Shown: piece after piece, positions 58,938 through 64,000 of the stretch | Numbering within the stretch: position 1 is the stretch's first letter | Layout: every line of letters starts with the position of its first letter | DNA from: Rhynchospora pubera | Lineage: Eukaryota; Streptophyta; Magnoliopsida; Poales; Cyperaceae | NCBI GenBank assembly: GCA_028095005.1 | Contig: CM051461.1 | Location: forward strand, 168,647,144-168,711,143 | Direction: 5' to 3' | Length of the DNA stretch: 64,000 bases | Translations under genes and position numbers: made by a program | Notes under the pieces: generated by a model | The model's database searches: none | What the model was told of the DNA's origin: nothing | Seen by the model: only the letters and a program-made list of their open reading frames with translations

Positions 58938-60303
58938 TGTTAGAGAAATAATAGTATTAAAATATGATTAGGCAGGGAAGATAATAATGATGTATAATGT
59001 TGGAGTTGAAAATCAGAGTATATGAAGTAGGTATGATATAACTTAAGTAGCTTGTAAAAAATTCTATTTTATCCGTTTTATCGTGGCTGAAATTTTCAGG
59101 CCTCATGTGGGCCGGGCCATATGATATAATGGTTCATTAAATCGCTCCTTTAATTCGTCTCATATCGGACTTTTCAGTTAACTGATTAACTAAAAGGCCA
59201 ATTAGCTCGGTATAATAAATATGCGTTGAACTAACTTAATTATTAACAAATTAATAATTAATTTGGAATTAGCATATGCATTATATTATTTCTATATGAT
59301 CCATTTGAGTTAATTAATTATAACGGTTCATAACGGTATATAATTAATTAATCAACTTATCATATATTCGTAGTACTCACTACTGCAAATAAACAAATAA
59401 TGCACGTATGGTTAAAGTCCTATTGTGTGACCCTTTGAGGATTTATGCTATGTTGGACATGGAAAATAAATCACTATTTATTTCCAATAATCATAAGCGG
59501 TATCTAGCAACACGTTATGATTCCCAATTCGCATAAATAAATACTGTACCAATAAAGTACTCCAATCATGCATAAGAAAATAATATCTTATTGTTTTGGT
59601 TCTTATGTCACATGATATCATTGTATAATCCAAGATAGGAATGTGTCATTCTTGCAGATTATACGTTTCTTGATCTAAAGTTGATCGCCTAGTTGCGCGC
59701 ATACGATCCAACTCCATCAAGGGACCCAGTAGATATCATCACTCACTAGGTGAACTAATGAGGGACATACGGTTGTCTTGATAAACAGTTTCTCCCCGCA
59801 CAATTCAAGAGAACATAAATAAAGTACGTATAGCAGCCCTTATCAGGAATCAACGTTAGACGATATTTATAGAACCTATCCTTATGCGGAGAAATTGAAT
59901 CATCTCAAACTCAGAATTAAACACGTATGAAAAAAATAATGACACATAACACAATCCATATATTTATTTCATTGGGTCATGTCCTGTGCTATGTTCCAGT
60001 AACATACACATATGCAATCAAGTCGGTAACTCCTTACCTATGATTTGTAGAACTTAATCATCACTTAACTTGCATACTAATCTTATATGATAATTAATGT
60101 TCCTTATTAATTATCAAGATTATGGACTCTTTAGAGATATTATTGTCATTCTAACGAATGATCCACAGAGATCTACAATTCAGATCCTCAACTTGAATGA
60201 TCTGTCAATAATAATCTCTAGGAACAAATGATCAAGCATCATCAATAACATAAACTAATATAATAGCTACCAACTGATTGGCTTCTAGGACATATCTCTA
60301 ACA
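58938..60303 (-). mobile_element. LTR-like block, minus orientation, 1.37 kb
   Basis: Plus-strand left end TGTTAGAGAAATA and right end CATATCTCTAACA form a perfect terminal TGTTAGAGA inverted match. Read on the minus strand it starts TGTTAGAGATATGTCCTAG, a Ty1/copia-like LTR start, and holds GTTCTATAAATATCG (near 59865) as a TATA box. There is no coding region, so a solo LTR is likely. The 5-bp flanks (GTGCT and CAATA) do not match, which weakens the call or points to recombination between elements. Confidence 0.6.
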
Positions 60304-60336
60304 CAATACGATGTCTTGCTTTTTTCTAAATTCTAT

Positions 60337-60728
60337 AAGAAATGCTAGAGTCAAATATATTGGACGGATGGATTCCGTCCAATACGATCGTTTTCACGTT
60401 TTAAATTTCAAATAACCGATCCGAACCGTTCAATATGTTCTCCATATTGAAAACTTATAAAAAACCAATTTTTACATTTTTACGAATTTTTTTGGTATTT
60501 TAGAAAATCGTTGTTATTGGACGATCCATAATGTTTATATCATGAATTTTCAAAAATATCAAAAAAATAGTAAAAAAATTTGAAAAAAAATGAAAAAATT
60601 AGTTTCTTGTAAGTTTTTAATATGGAGAACATATCGAAAGGTTCGGATCGACCATTTAAAATTTAAAAACGCGAAAACAATCATATTGGACGGACCCATC
60701 CGTCCTATATATAGGACTAGCATTTCTC
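60337..60728. mobile_element. Mutator-like foldback MITE, 392 bp
   Basis: Nearly palindromic, with ends AAGAAATGCTAG and CTAGCATTTCTC and internal TTGGACGGATGG against inverted TTGGACGGACCC. Exact 9-bp flanking repeat AAATTCTAT (60328-60336 and 60729-60737). Confidence 0.88.
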
Positions 60729-60739
60729 AAATTCTATTC

Positions 60740-61380
60740 GTGTGACGATGTAATTGAATGTGAAAATTTGTTAATAAAATAATAAATTTCATCCCAAATT
60801 TCCAAATTTACTATAAAATTATCCGTAGGCTTGTGAAAATAATAATTTGAATATAAAAAATATCCAGATATAACTTATCCATATTAACTTACAAATAGAA
60901 ATAACATTTATAGGTGCATTTACTAGAAATCGTCCGTATCTAATAGCAGTATAGCACTGATAGTTATGAGTGCAAAATAAAATTTCCGATTTAAATTGTA
61001 ATGATGATGAATGGATGGTATCCAATCTTTTTGCAACCCTACTCGACACATGCATACATTTTGACACAACTTTAACCTATGGTTTATTTCTTCATAAGAT
61101 AGCAAACCATTATTACAAATCAAAAGGTTCCGTCGTTGAGAAAAGAAGCGGGAAAATTGAAAATAAAACGGAACAAAAATTAAAGAGAACAATTACCTTA
61201 TATTAGGAAAGTAAAATTAAAAAAACAAAAAAAGTCGAAATTGTCCGAAAAGGTCGAAATATGCAGCACTCTCAATTTAAATTTTCCAATCAACAAATAG
61301 AAGGGTATCTCCGTCATTACAAATACGAATGGCATTTCCGATATAAAACCCAACTCCATGGTCATTCTTCAAATTCATAT
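60740..61380. other. Spacer before the small conserved gene
   Basis: No gene seen; the right part is probably promoter. Confidence 0.4.
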
Positions 61381-61381
61381 C

Positions 61382-61389
61382 TATTTATA
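61382..61389 (+). promoter_or_regulatory. TATA-like box
   Basis: TATTTATA about 300 bp before the start codon, followed by a CT-rich leader with no upstream ATG that I can find. Confidence 0.5.
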
Positions 61390-61687
61390 CAGCATAGCGT
61401 CTCTCCATTCATTCTTTACACCTCCAAATACCCATCTCTACTCTTCCGACTTTCTCTATTCCCCTTCTTAAAACCTCTTCCGGCCTCCACTCACCTAATC
61501 TCCGGCGAGTTCGCCGGACTCCGGCCATCTCTTCCGATCCATCCGACTCCACCATTTCCCTTTCCAAATTTCCCCTTCCTTTTTCCTATTTCCAATATTG
61601 CCCCTCCGTTTTAAAATTTTTCCAACCGAACCGAACCCTTCCATTTTGATTAGATCAAGTTTGCTGACGTGGCAACCCACCCCTAAA

Positions 61688-62038
61688 ATGTCCAACAGCG
61701 TGCGTCTCGCATCCATTGAACCAGCGTCAAGGAAAAGAAAACTCCCCGAATACGGCGCGCCTCGAGCCGAGCCTATTGCGCCGAATCGGCTCCTGGCTGG
61801 CTATCTGGCTCATGAGTTTTTAACAAGCGGGACCCTCTTAGGCCAGCCTTGGGATCCAAAAGCACGATCCGACCCGGAAAAGAGCCTCAAATCGGGTTCG
61901 GGTCCGGCCGGTTCGAAGTCGGATCAGGGAAATGATAAGAGAGCGTACTCTGACCTAGCTCTGATACTGAAGACGGATGGGGCCCACATACCAGGCGTAG
62001 TTAACCCCACGCAGCTCGCGCAATGGCTCCGGAGGTGA
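61688..62038 (+). CDS. Small plant-specific protein, possibly EDA6-like
   Basis: Single exon, 116 residues. I recognise two blocks from a plant-only family of unknown biochemistry that I recall being annotated as embryo sac development arrest 6: APNRLLAGYLAHEFLTSGTL (about 31-50) and KTDGAHIPGVVNPTQLAQWL (about 95-114). The middle (about 55-85) is low in complexity and rich in Ser, Gly, Pro and Lys. SRKRK near residue 15 could be a nuclear signal. The frame is open further upstream but has no ATG before MSNSV, which fixes the start. There is no signal peptide or membrane segment. The family name rests on memory of the motifs, so treat it as a lead. Confidence 0.75.
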   Translation: MSNSVRLASIEPASRKRKLPEYGAPRAEPIAPNRLLAGYLAHEFLTSGTLLGQPWDPKARSDPEKSLKSGSGPAGSKSDQGNDKRAYSDLALILKTDGAHIPGVVNPTQLAQWLRR

Positions 62039-62039
62039 T

Positions 62040-64000
62040 GGACACGTGGATGGCGATGATTGGTTTAGTTTGCTCGAAGAAGAAAAAAAGGAAATCCCAA
62101 GAGAAATGTAGGTAGGTTTTTACCTTGAAATTAGTTTAGATGTCTTGTTAATCTCTCGTCTTGTAGATTTAAGGCCACAAGCAATCTCCAAGTTTTTTTT
62201 TTCTTGAAACAAAATGTATGGTTTGTTTTAATTGTAGGTTTTTTTTTTCCCCTTGTATTAGTGTTCATGTTTCTCTTTACGAACTTATAACAAACACATT
62301 GGGTCTGTGTGTGTTAGTGTGCATGCGTGATGTATGGTTTATTTTTTGGGGGGGTAAATTGGGGAAGGAAAATTTCTTGCAGAATGGAATTAAAAATTTG
62401 GTCAGAACCAACAACAAGAAAGCACTAAATGTTGGATTTCAAGACTTAAGTGAGGGTTTGGTTTAGTGTCCAATAAAGCATAAACAAAAGTTTGTTTCAT
62501 CATAAGAAAAACAAACTAAAGTTTGAATCAGTCTCCATTCTTATCCTGAATGAAAAATAGAGTATATGTGTGTAATCTGTCTTTGGTTGCAGCAAACATT
62601 GATTGCGGTACTAAATACGCTGATTAATTGTTGAATAAATTAGTATTTACTGAGCCGGTGCTGCCCTGGCATTGATGTATTTCTTCCTCCTTGAAGATTG
62701 ATTTGCGAAAAAAGGGTAAATTACTAAATTTGTGTATGTTTCCTTTCGGGTCTGTACTGGTTATATTTAGGTTTTGAGCTGGCTACCTAGTGCTTTGTAT
62801 TAACCTGTAATCCTCGTCTGGAGAACATGACATGAAAAGGGTGGAACCAAAGTTTTTAATTTAGACTTTTCACTCCTGACTGGTACAGCGCTATTCAGCG
62901 ATGCCAACTTTTCTTTCTGTTTATAAAATAGTAAGGGGCCATTGTGTTAAACATTCTTACAACCAAATTGATGTTGCTGTTTGCACTTGGTAGTATCAAT
63001 TGTATTTAGAAATGCAAATTACAGTAACATGGGGCACAAGGAGCATGTTGGAAGTACTGCAGAAAATGTGCAGCAAGTCTGAAGCTGTCATCCTTGTTGG
63101 ATAAATATCAAGTTTAGATGGGATTTCTTCCTAAAGAGGTAGGCATGTATGAATACAACCAAAATATAAAGAAGTTCTGATAACAAAAGGCGTTTGCTGG
63201 TATAATGTGCAAGTTTTCTAATGTATGGGTTTTTTTCATGGCGTGCAAAACTGCAAACTCAAAATGTGTACAACTTGAGGCACTCTCGAAATAGTTCAAA
63301 TTGAGTTAGATATTCATAAATTTTGACTCATGCCTCGTCTTCTCAGCCTTGTATGTTCAAACGTGCCAGATCAGTTAATTTTGACTTTATTACCTCAACA
63401 GACATGATTTTGTGCTGCAGTTGAGTTCTTTGATTCTTTCCAACAGAATCAGGGTTGGAAGGATGGTAATTGCAAGAGCATCTCTAATTGAGGTTTGGTT
63501 GTTTATTCGTTGGACTTTGAGATTCAATAATTCAACACTTAATTAATTTTGCAATTACAATGGGAAAGAGCGCTAGTTAATCTAATGATTTATTACACTG
63601 AAGCTAATGGGAAAGAGTGCTAAATAATTCAACACTTAATTAACTTTGAGATCCAATGATGAGGATCATACCGTCGAGGATCATACTGTCGACGACTGAA
63701 GGATTTATAACACTGAAGCTAGGTAATCTAATAGTATATATCTTATGTTTCAGTAAAATTGAAACTATTTAAATCAAGCACTCCTCAAATTCCATATTTT
63801 AATAGAAACATTAATATTATAAAAAACATCAATTAAATTTCAATGTTACATGAAACCACCGAACCAGGCATGTAGATACATTATTGATTGGATTTATTTT
63901 TGTTTATTATTTACTGCACATGAAACGCAATCAAGCGAAAACGACTGTCACAGTCATTAACTCATTATTGTTGGATCTTCTTCTTTACTTATTATATATC
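62040..64000. other. 3' flank and gene-free DNA
   Basis: No further gene recognised up to the window end. A patch of reshuffled short direct repeats lies at 63524-63720. Confidence 0.4.
63524..63720. repeat. Cluster of interleaved short direct repeats
   Basis: Within 200 bp, AATAATTCAACACTTAATTA, ATGGGAAAGAG-GCTA, CACTGAAGCTA and GAGGATCATAC-GTCGA each occur twice in near-identical form. Confidence 0.75.

Noticed and set aside
61598..61687. 30-codon N-terminal extension of the small conserved protein
   Set aside because: The frame is open but has no ATG before 61688, and the extra residues are not like the family.

Overview
The window is nuclear DNA of a flowering plant. The evidence is spliceosomal genes with GT-AG introns, plant-only protein families (PHO1, plantacyanin, F-box/PP2, F-box/DUF295), an intron-containing elongator tRNA-Met, and a dense layer of plant-type transposons in AT-rich DNA. 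I cannot name the species. The low GC content argues against a grass, but that is inference.

Layout: 0.3-4.2 kb, minus strand: a 13-exon plasma-membrane syntaxin (SYP13 type). 4.5-24.9 kb: a gene-poor stretch with LINE remnants, a 3.5-kb solo-LTR-like element with a 5-bp target duplication, many copies of one small MITE, and an Ac/Ds-like hAT element nested inside a foldback MITE. 25.0-33.5 kb, plus strand: a complete 15-exon PHO1-family phosphate exporter (SPX plus EXS domains). 33.5-38.6 kb: repeats, including a SINE-like insert. 38.7-39.3 kb, plus: plantacyanin. 39.4-47.5 kb: a hAT MITE, a large Mutator-type foldback, and a composite repeat with minisatellites. 47.6-51.0 kb, plus: an F-box/PP2 protein. 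53.2-54.5 kb, minus: an F-box/DUF295 gene broken by two frame changes. 54.7-60.7 kb: foldbacks, tRNA-Met, an LTR-like block and a Mutator-type MITE. 61.7-62.0 kb, plus: a small plant-specific protein with conserved blocks.

The genes do not form a pathway or cluster. They are ordinary single plant genes: membrane fusion, phosphate loading, a secreted copper protein, and two ubiquitin-ligase adaptors. The interesting signal is in the repeats. Many insertions keep readable target-site duplications. Two of them have an internal comparison that shows the unoccupied site. There is also a recurring class of very short (14-37 bp) A-tailed inserts flanked by 14-19-bp direct repeats, which look like extremely truncated retroposition events.

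I see no bacterial-type system, CRISPR array, virus genome or toxin operon. Exon boundaries were set by hand from splice sites and reading frame, and all frames close without error in the five intact genes.
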